Assembly (NCBI GenBank): GCA_022823465.1
Contig: JAJEHX010000002.1
Span: 1 to 39,800 of the forward strand
Length of the DNA stretch: 39,800 bases
Direction: 5' to 3'
Source: Candidatus Latescibacterota bacterium
GTDB lineage: Bacteria; JAAXHH01
Numbering within the stretch: the stretch's first letter is position 1; each line of letters begins with the position of its first letter. A program made the translations under genes and the position numbers. Of this stretch, positions 32,991 through 39,800 are shown piece by piece. The notes beneath the pieces are model-generated. The model was not told the origin of the DNA, did not search any database, and worked only from the letters and a program-made list of their open reading frames with translations.

Positions 32991-33737
32991 ATGGCAGATA
33001 ACCGGCTTGACCTGAAACTGCGCCGCCAGGAACTGGTGCGTGACAACGGCTTTGCCCTGTGGAACACGGTCACGACGGAGACAGCCTGGGAACCGAAGCG
33101 TACCGCGCTTTTACTATGCGACATCTGGGATTCCCACTGGTGCCGCGGCGCGGTCGAGCGGCTTAACGCGCTGACCCCGCAGATGAACGAAGTCGCGGCC
33201 GCCTGCCGGTCCCGCGGCGTCCTGATTGTACACGCCCCGTCCGATACGCTGGATTTCTATCGGGATACGCCAGCGCTGAAAAGAGCCGAGTCCGTGCCGT
33301 CCTCGGATACGCCGCCGGATCTCGAGCTCCCGGACCCTCCTCTCCCTGTGGATGCATCCGACGAGGGAGCGGATACGGGCGAAACGGAGACCTTCAGCGC
33401 CTGGTCCCGGCAGCATCCGGACATCGTGATCGACCAGGAAAGAGACCTGATGTCCGACAACGGCGCGCGGATCTATGCCTGCTTCCAGCACTACGGAATC
33501 CGCAACATGCTGATGATGGGCGTGCATACCAACATGTGCGTGCTGCACCGGAGCTTCGGCATAAAACAGATGGTCCGGTGGGGCATTCCCGTGGCGCTGG
33601 TCCGCGATCTCACCGACACCATGTACAATCCCGCGATGCCGCCCTACGTCAGTCATGAAGAAGGCACGCGCCTGGTGGTTTCCTTTATCGAGAAGCACTG
33701 GTGCCCCACGGTACACAGTGTGGAACTACTCCCGTGA
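32991..33737 (+). CDS. Isochorismatase-like cysteine hydrolase
   Basis: 248-residue alpha/beta hydrolase of the isochorismatase/nicotinamidase fold. Catalytic candidates are D44 in LLLCDIWDSHWC and C183 in GVHTNMCVLHRSFG; the family lysine is not identified with certainty. An acidic, proline-rich insert (about residues 97-125) separates the first and second halves. AAAGGAATC precedes the ATG. It lies 63 bp after the dehydratase gene and 73 bp before the kinase gene, in the same direction. Members hydrolyse amides, ureas or vinyl ethers; the substrate is not predictable. Confidence 0.82.
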   Translation: MADNRLDLKLRRQELVRDNGFALWNTVTTETAWEPKRTALLLCDIWDSHWCRGAVERLNALTPQMNEVAAACRSRGVLIVHAPSDTLDFYRDTPALKRAESVPSSDTPPDLELPDPPLPVDASDEGADTGETETFSAWSRQHPDIVIDQERDLMSDNGARIYACFQHYGIRNMLMMGVHTNMCVLHRSFGIKQMVRWGIPVALVRDLTDTMYNPAMPPYVSHEEGTRLVVSFIEKHWCPTVHSVELLP

Positions 33738-33764
33738 CCACATGGATCGGACCACGCCATGACA

Positions 33765-33778
33765 GTGCGGATTCGCAC
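33765..33778. repeat. Small hairpin GTGCG-gatt-CGCAC
   Basis: Perfect 5-bp arms with a 4-nt loop in the 73-bp gap before the PfkB gene. The arms equal those of the repeat at 8241-8256. Function unknown, chance not excluded. Confidence 0.25.
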
Positions 33779-33792
33779 CTTGCCTTGCGGCC

Positions 33793-33841
33793 CGGTTTCC
33801 AGGTGAAGCGATGAGTGATCGGTTTCCAGGCGAAGCGATGA
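33793..33841 (+). repeat. 27-bp-period tandem duplication carrying two start regions
   Basis: A 22-bp unit at 33793-33814 is repeated at 33820-33841 with a single change (T33804 versus C33831). Each copy holds a purine-rich ribosome binding site (AGGTGA or AGGCGA) and an ATG, at 33811 and 33838, in the same frame. Confidence 0.8.
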
Positions 33842-34809
33842 AGCGTGAACTGGACGTGCTGTCCGTAGGGGACGCCAACCTGGACGTCTGGATGCGGGTA
33901 CCGCGCCATCCGGACCGAAGCGCGGGAGGTGCGGAGGAGACCGGAGTCGTCGGTGACGCCTGTCATGTCGGACCGGGCGGCGCGGCGGCCAACGTCGCCC
34001 TGGGCATTGTCCGGCTCGGCGCCCGCGCGGCCTTTGCCGGCTCGATCGGCGACGACGCGCCTGGTGTTCAGTTCGCGGACCGCATGCGGACCGCAGGTGT
34101 GGATCTGTCCCATCTCCACGTCATGGCGGGACAGGCGACCTCGCTGGCCTGCATGTTCGAGACGCCGGACGGCGAGTACGAATTCTACGTATGTCCGGGT
34201 CCCAGGGCCATACCCGCCCGCTGCCTCGCGGACGATTTTGTCCGGTCCGCGCGCATCCTCTACCTTACCGGCCATGTACTGACCGAGGACGAATCGACCT
34301 GCCGGAACATGCTCGACGCGATGGCCGTCGCACGGGAGGCAGGCGTGACCGTAGCCTTTGATCCGGGCAAGTACTGGCTGAATCCCGCGCTGGCATCCCG
34401 TGTGCATGAAGCCTTAAAGCACACGGATATCATTATCCCGAACCATGTGGAAGCGGAACAGCTTACCGGCCGGGCATCACCCCAGGACGCCGCCAGGAAT
34501 CTGCTTGAGGCCGGTATCGGAGTCGTAGCCGTGACGATGGGCGGCCGCGGCTGCCTGCTGGCTACTGGAGATCGCATGGTCGAGCAACCTGCCTTTCACG
34601 CCAGGGCCGGGTCCGCGGTGGGCGCGGGGGACGCATTCGCAAGCGGCCTGCTTTACAGTTACCTTGCCAGGGGGACCCTGGAAGAAATGGCGGCCTTCGC
34701 CAGTGCCGCGGCGGCCATCAAAATCGGTACGCCGGGTGCGGCCGAAGGACTCCCTGCCGCGGATGAAGTATGGGCGTTTCTGAAGAAAAACGGATGGCGG
34801 ACGGCCTGA
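33811..34809 (+). CDS. PfkB-family sugar kinase
   Basis: 332-residue ribokinase-fold kinase. N-terminal DVLSVGDANLDVWM, the glycine motif PGGAAANVALGIVRLGARA, and the C-terminal SAVGAGDAFASGLLYSYLA with the GAGD catalytic aspartate; the usual DT before xGAGD is SA here. The family phosphorylates sugars, nucleosides or 2-keto-3-deoxygluconate, and the last would fit neighbouring aldonic-acid dehydratases. Two in-frame ATGs (33811 and 33838) each follow a copy of a duplicated ribosome-binding region; 33811 is listed because its AGGTGA is the better match, and the 323-residue form from 33838 is equally possible. It ends 5 bp from the convergent gcvT-like gene. Confidence 0.88.
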   Translation: MSDRFPGEAMKRELDVLSVGDANLDVWMRVPRHPDRSAGGAEETGVVGDACHVGPGGAAANVALGIVRLGARAAFAGSIGDDAPGVQFADRMRTAGVDLSHLHVMAGQATSLACMFETPDGEYEFYVCPGPRAIPARCLADDFVRSARILYLTGHVLTEDESTCRNMLDAMAVAREAGVTVAFDPGKYWLNPALASRVHEALKHTDIIIPNHVEAEQLTGRASPQDAARNLLEAGIGVVAVTMGGRGCLLATGDRMVEQPAFHARAGSAVGAGDAFASGLLYSYLARGTLEEMAAFASAAAAIKIGTPGAAEGLPAADEVWAFLKKNGWRTA

Positions 34810-34814
34810 AGCCG

Positions 34815-35912
34815 CTACTTTCTGCTGCCGGCATAGAAGGGCAGTTTCACTACTTCAGCGGGGATATGCCTGCCTCTGATTCCGATCGCCAGACCCGTAC
34901 CGGGTTCCGCCAGGTCGATGGACACGAATCCCGTCCCGATCCCGTGGCCCAGCGTGGGTGAAATCGCTCCGCTGACGACCCGGCCGACAGGCTCCCTCTC
35001 GTGGAAGATCTCATATCCCTGCCGGGGTATTCCCCGTTCCAGCAATCTAAGTCCGATCAGCTTCCGCTTCACGCCGTCGCGCCGGATACCCAGGAGGGCG
35101 TCCCGGCCGATAAACTCCGGTTTCTTCAGCTTGACCGTCCATCCCAGGCCGGCTTCGATCGGATTGATCGATTCATCGATCTCGTGACCATACAGCGCGA
35201 GTCCTGCCTCCAGCCGAAGGGTGTCCCGCGCCCCCAGTCCGCAGGGCGCCAGACCGCGTGAAGCGCCGGATTCCAGCAGGAGATCCCACAACGCGGCCGC
35301 CTGCTCCGCCGGGTACCAGATTTCGAAGCCGTCCTCTCCCGTGTATCCCGTCCGGAACACCCTGGCTTCAATACCGCCGATACGCGTTACAACGAAACCC
35401 TGGAATCTGAGCGTCTCCAGTCCGGCTTCCGCCAGGGGGTTCAGGATCGCCTCGCTGGCGGGGCCCTGCAGGGCGACGAGCATGGTCTCTTCGCTCAGGT
35501 CCCGAATCTCGACGTCGAAGGCGGCTGCAGACCTGTGAAACCAGTCCAGGTCCTTTTCTCTGTTGCCCGCGTTGGGAATGATCAGCAACCGGTCCGGCAT
35601 GCGGTAAACCAGGAAATCATCGATGACCCCGCCGTTTTCTCTGCACGCCAGGGTATACTGGGACCGATAGGGCTTCAGCCGTTCGACATCATTTACCGTT
35701 ATATGATTCACGAAGGCCACGGCGTCCCGCCCGTGGATCTCCACCCGCCCCATATGGGAAACATCGAACAGGCCGGCGTCCGCTCGTACCGCGTGATGTT
35801 CGGCCAGTATCCCCTTGTACTGAACCGGCATCTCCCAGCCGCCGAAAGGCACCAGCCGTGCGCCCAGATCCAGGTGGCGTTCGTAGAGCGCGGTTCTTCG
35901 CAGGTCTGACAT
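34815..35912 (-). CDS. gcvT: Aminomethyltransferase (glycine cleavage T protein)
   Basis: 365-residue folate-dependent T protein of the glycine cleavage system, which takes the aminomethyl group from H protein and yields methylene-tetrahydrofolate and ammonia. Features: PFGGWEMPVQYKGIL, GLFDVSHMG, the catalytic aspartate region NGGVIDDFLVYR (D98), FRTGYTGEDGFEI and LRLEAGLALYGHEI. ATG 35912 is chosen for GGGAGA about 8 nt upstream and the family N-terminus; a frame open to 36053 adds 47 unrelated residues. No gcvH or gcvP is adjacent, so the partners must lie elsewhere; a GcvT-like demethylase cannot be excluded. Confidence 0.92.
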   Translation of the reverse strand: MSDLRRTALYERHLDLGARLVPFGGWEMPVQYKGILAEHHAVRADAGLFDVSHMGRVEIHGRDAVAFVNHITVNDVERLKPYRSQYTLACRENGGVIDDFLVYRMPDRLLIIPNAGNREKDLDWFHRSAAAFDVEIRDLSEETMLVALQGPASEAILNPLAEAGLETLRFQGFVVTRIGGIEARVFRTGYTGEDGFEIWYPAEQAAALWDLLLESGASRGLAPCGLGARDTLRLEAGLALYGHEIDESINPIEAGLGWTVKLKKPEFIGRDALLGIRRDGVKRKLIGLRLLERGIPRQGYEIFHEREPVGRVVSGAISPTLGHGIGTGFVSIDLAEPGTGLAIGIRGRHIPAEVVKLPFYAGSRK

Positions 35913-35954
35913 GAGAATCTCCCGACGGCCAGGTATCGCGGATCGCCCATCGCA

Positions 35955-35983
35955 TGTAACGCAATGGCGTCCAATGATGTCAA
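35955..35983 (-). promoter_or_regulatory. Possible promoter of gcvT
   Basis: Minus-strand TTGACA (35978-35983) is followed after 17 bp by a poor -10 (GTTACA, 35955-35960), 43 bp before the start codon. Only the -35 is convincing. Confidence 0.3.
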
Positions 35984-36084
35984 TACAAAACGAGATGCAC
36001 GACGACTTTTCGACTGATTGGGTCAGACAGATATTGAAGGCTGACGAACACACACATCACCATTCAACAAAGGACCGCATCATC

Positions 36085-37872
36085 ATGATACGAAAACGTC
36101 ACCTTGCCATCACGGGTCTATGCCTTTACATCGCCGGCAGGGCCGCGGGTTCGGAAATCGTCATAACCGAGGTCCTGTCCGATCCGGTATCTGAATCCAG
36201 GGGAGAATTCGTAGAACTTCACAACGCGGGAGATGTTCCGGTAGATCTCGACGGCTGGTCACTCGGCGACCCCAGGGACGTAAACGATACGATCACGGAT
36301 TTTACCGGTCCGCATGATGTCGGTCGCGCGGGCACTGTCCTGGAACCCGGCGCATACGCGCTCGTCGTGGATCCGGATTATGAGGGCGCATACGGAGAAC
36401 GGATCATTGCGGGCGGTGATCCCGTGCGTCTCCTGATGCTGACGATAAAAGGAGACCGCACGCTGGGCAATGGCCTCGGAAACAGCAAGGATATAGTCTA
36501 CATCGAGAAAGACGGCATTCCGATCGACCAGTTTGAATGGAGCGAATCAGCAGGTGGAAACGGCGTGTCATGGGAGCGAATGAGATTCGACATTCCCGCG
36601 GATGAACCCAACCTTTCACCGTCTATGCATCCGGATGGATCGACTCCGGGGTTCAGGAACAGCGTGGCGAGTGATCCTCCCGCGTTACCGGAGCCGGAAG
36701 AACCCGAGGAGCCATCAGAACCTTCCGAGCCCACGGAACCGGGGACGCCCGAAGAACCCACAGAGCCCGAGGTACCCGAGGAACCTGTGGAGCCTGAAGA
36801 ACCGGTAGAGCCGACGCAACCCGAGGAGCCGGTTGAACCTGAAGGACCGGTAGAGCCCGAGGAACCCGCTGAACCGCAGGAACCAACGCAGCCTGAAGAA
36901 CCGGTAGAGCCGGAGGAACCGGAGGAGCCTGCGCAGCCGGAGGAACCCGAGGAACCCGTCGATCCTGAAGAACCCACGGAGCCTGAAGAACCGGTGGGAC
37001 CGACCGATCCCGCCGAGCCTGCCGGTCCTAATGAGCCCGCGGTGCCGCCCACCACACAGGAGCCGATGGGCAACGTGTTGATTAACGAAATCATGTACAA
37101 TCCCGGCGCCAACCAGTCCGAATGGATCGAGCTATACAACGGCGGGAGTCATGAGGTCGATCTTACGGGATGGTCCCTGCGGCTGGATCATCTGGACAAG
37201 GCGCGCGTCATATCCGATGGCAATCTCGCGCTCGAAAGCCATGGATATCTCGTGATAGCGCATGATATAGTCCAGTTCCGGGCATCCTATCCCGCATTTG
37301 ACGGACGGGTGATCGAACCCCACGGCGGATGGGAGAGGTTGCGCAACAGCGGCGCCCGCGTTCTGCTGCTGGACGGCGATGGAAACGTAGTCCACGCGGG
37401 AGCCTACGACGAGGAGACGAGTCCGGACGCGGGCTATTCGGCGGAACTGGTGAACCCGGATTTCGATCCGCAGGTCTGGGGGCCTTCCGCCGACCTCGAA
37501 GGCAGCACCCCGGGCCGGAGGAACTCGCTGTACGTCACCCGTATCCCGGACGGCGTTTCCCTGCACGTGAGCAACAATCCATTCTCCCCGGATGGCGACA
37601 ACCACGAAGACATCTGTCTCGTGACGGTCGATCTGCCAGCGTCCCACGGGATTCTCCACGCAATGGTTTTCGATATCAGCGGACGTTTCCTCAAGACCCT
37701 CATCGATCAGACTACCGTGGCCAGCCGTCACGTGTTTACCTGGGACGGAACGGACCAGCATGGACGAAGGCTGCCCATCGGTCCGTACATTCTATACGTA
37801 GAACAGATGTTGCCTACACTCAACAGGCTGACGGCGTCCAGACACCTGGTGGTGATCGCTTCTTCGCCGTGA
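36085..37872 (+). CDS. Secreted lamin-tail-domain protein with Glu-Pro linker and FlgD-like C-terminus
   Basis: 595-residue exported protein. A signal peptide (MIRKRHLAITGLCLYIAGRA) is followed by a first lamin tail domain (about 24-190; ITEVLSDPV, EFVELHNAGDVPVDLDGWS), a Pro/Glu-rich spacer of about 130 residues (198-328) made of EEP, VEP and TEP units, a second lamin tail domain (about 329-480; INEIMYNPG, EWIELYNGG, VDLTGWSLR) and a C-terminal FlgD-Ig-like domain (about 490-595; NPFSPDGDNHED, FDISGRFLKTL, WDGTDQHGRRLPIGPYILYV). Such multi-domain proteins are usually surface or periplasmic; function unknown. ATG 36085 follows AAAGGA and begins the signal peptide, while the longer frame to 35911 overlaps gcvT. 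Confidence 0.85.
   Translation: MIRKRHLAITGLCLYIAGRAAGSEIVITEVLSDPVSESRGEFVELHNAGDVPVDLDGWSLGDPRDVNDTITDFTGPHDVGRAGTVLEPGAYALVVDPDYEGAYGERIIAGGDPVRLLMLTIKGDRTLGNGLGNSKDIVYIEKDGIPIDQFEWSESAGGNGVSWERMRFDIPADEPNLSPSMHPDGSTPGFRNSVASDPPALPEPEEPEEPSEPSEPTEPGTPEEPTEPEVPEEPVEPEEPVEPTQPEEPVEPEGPVEPEEPAEPQEPTQPEEPVEPEEPEEPAQPEEPEEPVDPEEPTEPEEPVGPTDPAEPAGPNEPAVPPTTQEPMGNVLINEIMYNPGANQSEWIELYNGGSHEVDLTGWSLRLDHLDKARVISDGNLALESHGYLVIAHDIVQFRASYPAFDGRVIEPHGGWERLRNSGARVLLLDGDGNVVHAGAYDEETSPDAGYSAELVNPDFDPQVWGPSADLEGSTPGRRNSLYVTRIPDGVSLHVSNNPFSPDGDNHEDICLVTVDLPASHGILHAMVFDISGRFLKTLIDQTTVASRHVFTWDGTDQHGRRLPIGPYILYVEQMLPTLNRLTASRHLVVIASSP
36676..37065 (+). repeat. Degenerate Glu-Pro coding repeat
   Basis: About 390 bp of irregular 6-12 bp units (variants of GAGGAACC and CCGGTAGAGCC) encoding EEP, VEP, TEP and QPEEP motifs. 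Slippage-prone sequence; copy number may vary between strains and may be misassembled. Confidence 0.85.
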
Positions 37873-37989
37873 AAGGGCGTATATTCTACTTGACATGGAT
37901 TGCCCGGAAGGCTTGATTTACAGTGGCTCCCGCAATATGGCTCCAGGTCGCCTCGAGCTGAATCGGGTCGTGCGTACAGAGATGGATAC

Positions 37990-38937
37990 ATGAACAATAT
38001 CGTGGTATTCAGCGGCTCTTCCCATCCTGCCCTGTCGGAAGAGGTCTGCCACTATCTGAACGTACCGTTGAAAGCCAGCACCCTGACACGATTCAGCAAT
38101 GATTGCCTCCAGGTCCAGTTGAATGCGAACTGCCGGGAAGGTGATGTCTATATCATCCAGCCCCTGGGACCTCCTGTGCAGGAAAACCTGGTGGAACTGC
38201 TGTTGATGCTGGACGCCGCACGGGGGGCGTCAGCGGCACGCACTACCGCCGTGCTGCCCTATTACTCCTACTCGAGATCCGACAAGAAGGACGCGCCCCG
38301 AATATCCATTGCGGGACGCCTGGTAGCCGACCTGCTGGGAACAGCCGGCGCCAACCGCATTCTCGCCCTGCAAATGCATCAACCGCAGGTCCATGGCTTT
38401 TTCAGTATCCCGGTGGACCATCTGAACGCGATCAAAGTCCTGGCGCAACACTTTCAGCAGCGGGACCTGAGCAATACCGTCGTGGTGTCTCCGGACCTGG
38501 GCAATGCCAAAAACGCCGCTCATTTCGCACGGCAACTGATGTTGCCGGTGGCAGCGGGCAACAAGCGCCGCATTTCGGACGAGAAGGTCGTAATCGACAT
38601 GATCGTGGGCGACGTTTCCGGCAAAAACGCCATCATCATGGACGATGAGGTCGCGACGGGCGGCAGCATCATCGAACTGATCGAGCGATTGAAAGAGCGG
38701 GACGTGCAGCGCGTGTCTGTCGCCTGTACGCACGGTATCTTCAGCGGAAGGGCTGTCGAACGGTTCGAAGCCTGTACCCATATCGACGAGATCGTCACCA
38801 CCAACACGGTACCCATTGGCGAAGACAAGCGTCTTCCCAACATGGTGATTCTTTCCGTAGCGTCGCTTTTGGCCGAGACGATTCGCAGGATACACCACGG
38901 AGAATCGGTGAGCAGTCTGTTTGCCGATACGATGTAG
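37990..38937 (+). CDS. Ribose-phosphate pyrophosphokinase homologue
   Basis: 315-residue class I PRPP synthetase homologue, the enzyme that makes PRPP from ribose 5-phosphate and ATP. Conserved parts: VFSGSSHPALSEEV, YYSYSRSDKKDAPRISIAG, LQMHQPQVHGFFSIPVDHL, VVSPDLGNAKNAA, NKRR, and the PRPP loop as MDDEVATGGSI. The usual loop is DDMIDTGGT, so the second aspartate is Ala here, and the usual DLHAxQIQGFF has QMH. These changes suggest a divergent paralogue whose activity should not be assumed. ATG 37990 has only a weak ribosome binding site; a perfect TTGACA lies at 37890-37895, about 95 bp upstream, without a good -10. Confidence 0.87.
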   Translation: MNNIVVFSGSSHPALSEEVCHYLNVPLKASTLTRFSNDCLQVQLNANCREGDVYIIQPLGPPVQENLVELLLMLDAARGASAARTTAVLPYYSYSRSDKKDAPRISIAGRLVADLLGTAGANRILALQMHQPQVHGFFSIPVDHLNAIKVLAQHFQQRDLSNTVVVSPDLGNAKNAAHFARQLMLPVAAGNKRRISDEKVVIDMIVGDVSGKNAIIMDDEVATGGSIIELIERLKERDVQRVSVACTHGIFSGRAVERFEACTHIDEIVTTNTVPIGEDKRLPNMVILSVASLLAETIRRIHHGESVSSLFADTM

Positions 38938-38963
38938 TTACCGCACGGAGCGATTAATCCAGT

Positions 38964-38999
38964 AATCCGGACCTGCTATACGGTGCAGGACGCCGGATT
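38964..38999. repeat. Two-part stem-loop between the PRPP synthetase and TRAP genes
   Basis: AATCCGG (38964-38970) pairs with CCGGATT (38993-38999), and inside it CCTGC (38972-38976) pairs with GCAGG (38985-38989), leaving an 8-nt loop and a small 1/3-nt internal bulge. No T run follows. It may be a terminator remnant for the upstream gene or a leader structure for the TRAP gene. Confidence 0.45.
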
Positions 39000-39042
39000 G
39001 ATGACCGAATGCGATATTAACCTGTTCCATGGAGGAAAAGGT

Positions 39043-39800
39043 ATGGATAAGATCAAAAGGCGCGAATTCCTGAAGACGGCATCGACGGCCGGATTGGCCG
39101 GCGGAGCCGCGTTGATGGCAGGATGCGGATCGGCACAGGAAGGCGGCGCTCCCGCCATCCGCACCGATAAGACCTATGAATGGAAGATGGTCACCACCTG
39201 GACGCCGAACCTGCCCATTCTACAGGAAAGCGCACGGCTGCTTGCCCAATGGGTGGAGGAAATGTCCGAGGGGAGGATGAAGATTACGGTGTACGCAGGC
39301 GGTGAGTTGATTCCAGCCCTGGAGGGATTCGAAGCAGTGAGCCAGGGCGTGGCGGAAATGGGACACGGCGCCGCGTATTATTGGGCGGGCAAGGCCCCTG
39401 CCACGCAGTTCTTTTCGTCGGTGCCCTTCGGGATGAACGCGCAGCAGGTCACGGCCTGGCTCTACAGCGGCGGCGGCCTGAAGTTGTGGGAGGATATCTA
39501 CGCCCCCTTCAACCTGATTCCCATGCCCGCAGGCAATACCGGGTTCCAGATGGGGGGCTGGTTCAGGAAGGAAATCAACACCGCCGACGACCTGCAGGGA
39601 CTGAAAATGCGCATCCCCGGGCTGGGGGGTGACGTGATCAAGCGGGCGGGCGGTTCGGCCATTCTGTCGCCCGTTGGAGAGATCTACACCAACCTGGAAC
39701 GCGGCGTCATCGACGCCACCGAATGGATCGGCCCGTACCACGACTACCTTATGGGATTCTACCGGGCGGCCCAGTATTACTACTACCCGGGCTGGCACGA
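39043..39800 (+). CDS. TRAP transporter substrate-binding lipoprotein (DctP/TakP type), 3' end outside window
   Basis: 252 complete codons of an extracytoplasmic solute receptor. The N-terminus combines a Tat-like motif (KRREFLKTASTAGLAGG, arginines 6-7) with a lipobox ending at C28 (LMAGCGS), so a Tat-exported lipoprotein is likely. Mature-part landmarks are MVTTWTPNLPILQESARLL, ITVYAGGELIPALEGFEAV, LKMRIPGLGGDVI with the carboxylate-binding arginine of the family, and LERGVIDATEWIGP, which resembles the 2-oxoacid-binding TakP group. GGAGG lies about 8 nt before ATG 39043. The permease genes would be expected just past the window edge. Confidence 0.9.
   Translation, partial: MDKIKRREFLKTASTAGLAGGAALMAGCGSAQEGGAPAIRTDKTYEWKMVTTWTPNLPILQESARLLAQWVEEMSEGRMKITVYAGGELIPALEGFEAVSQGVAEMGHGAAYYWAGKAPATQFFSSVPFGMNAQQVTAWLYSGGGLKLWEDIYAPFNLIPMPAGNTGFQMGGWFRKEINTADDLQGLKMRIPGLGGDVIKRAGGSAILSPVGEIYTNLERGVIDATEWIGPYHDYLMGFYRAAQYYYYPGWH

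Noticed and set aside
36676-37065. Possible CRISPR or minisatellite array
   Set aside because: Units are short, irregular and keep the reading frame of a secreted protein; there are no spacers.
36498-37139. Gly-Ser-Thr-rich minus-strand open frame
   Set aside because: Antisense reading of the Glu-Pro repeat; the collagen-like look is a by-product of the repeat.

Overview
The window is a dense, GC-rich bacterial chromosome segment with 33 complete or near-complete protein genes plus one cut at each edge. No RNA gene, CRISPR array, transposase or phage gene was recognised. The longest gene-free stretches are 292 bp (20045-20336), 249 bp (15234-15482) and 234 bp (8151-8384), all between divergent genes. 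Several features hint at an uncultured marine or host-associated member of the FCB group, such as Latescibacterota, or of Poribacteria: three PhyH dioxygenases, BNR sialidase-like enzymes, a secreted lamin-tail/FlgD-like protein, a TRAP binding protein, and dehydratases and oxidoreductases for sugar acids. This is inference from gene content only.

Layout. 2-1774: C-terminal three quarters of a Cu+ exporting P-type ATPase. 1817-7242, minus strand: a compact signalling operon in the order STAS protein, receiver-PP2C phosphatase, RsbW-like ATPase, periplasmic ligand-binding protein, TorS-like histidine kinase, with 4-bp overlaps joining the last three. 7359-9362: two divergent PhyH oxygenases. 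9363-15233, minus strand: an rrf2-sufB-sufC-sufD-sufT-sufS iron-sulfur assembly operon, with a near-consensus promoter overlapped by an inverted repeat. 15483-21062: two sialidase-like proteins, an enolase-superfamily dehydratase, a mannonate-dehydratase-like enzyme and an HpcH/HpaI aldolase, suggesting sugar-acid breakdown. 21123-22916: an ABC exporter. 23072-26762, minus strand: a GMC oxidoreductase with its Tat-exported small subunit and a Tat-exported PLP aminotransferase. 26960-34809: a seven-gene plus-strand run (S66 peptidase, 2-hydroxyacid dehydrogenase, Ppx/GppA, PhyH, IlvD/Edd dehydratase, isochorismatase-like hydrolase, PfkB kinase). 34815-35912: GcvT-like protein. 36085-37872: secreted lamin-tail/FlgD-like protein. 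37990-38937: PRPP synthetase homologue. 39043 to the end: a TRAP binding protein cut by the window.

How parts may work together. The signalling operon reads as one circuit: an extracytoplasmic ligand bound by the binding protein is read by the kinase, passed to the receiver-PP2C protein, and converted into release or capture of a partner by the RsbW-like/STAS pair. A co-receptor pair wired straight into partner switching is the strongest candidate for an undescribed system here. The SUF operon would supply Fe-S clusters to enzymes such as the IlvD/Edd dehydratase. The sugar-acid genes (dehydratases, PfkB kinase, aldolase, TRAP uptake) form a plausible but unproven catabolic set.

All functional calls rest on motifs read by eye and on family knowledge recalled without database searches.
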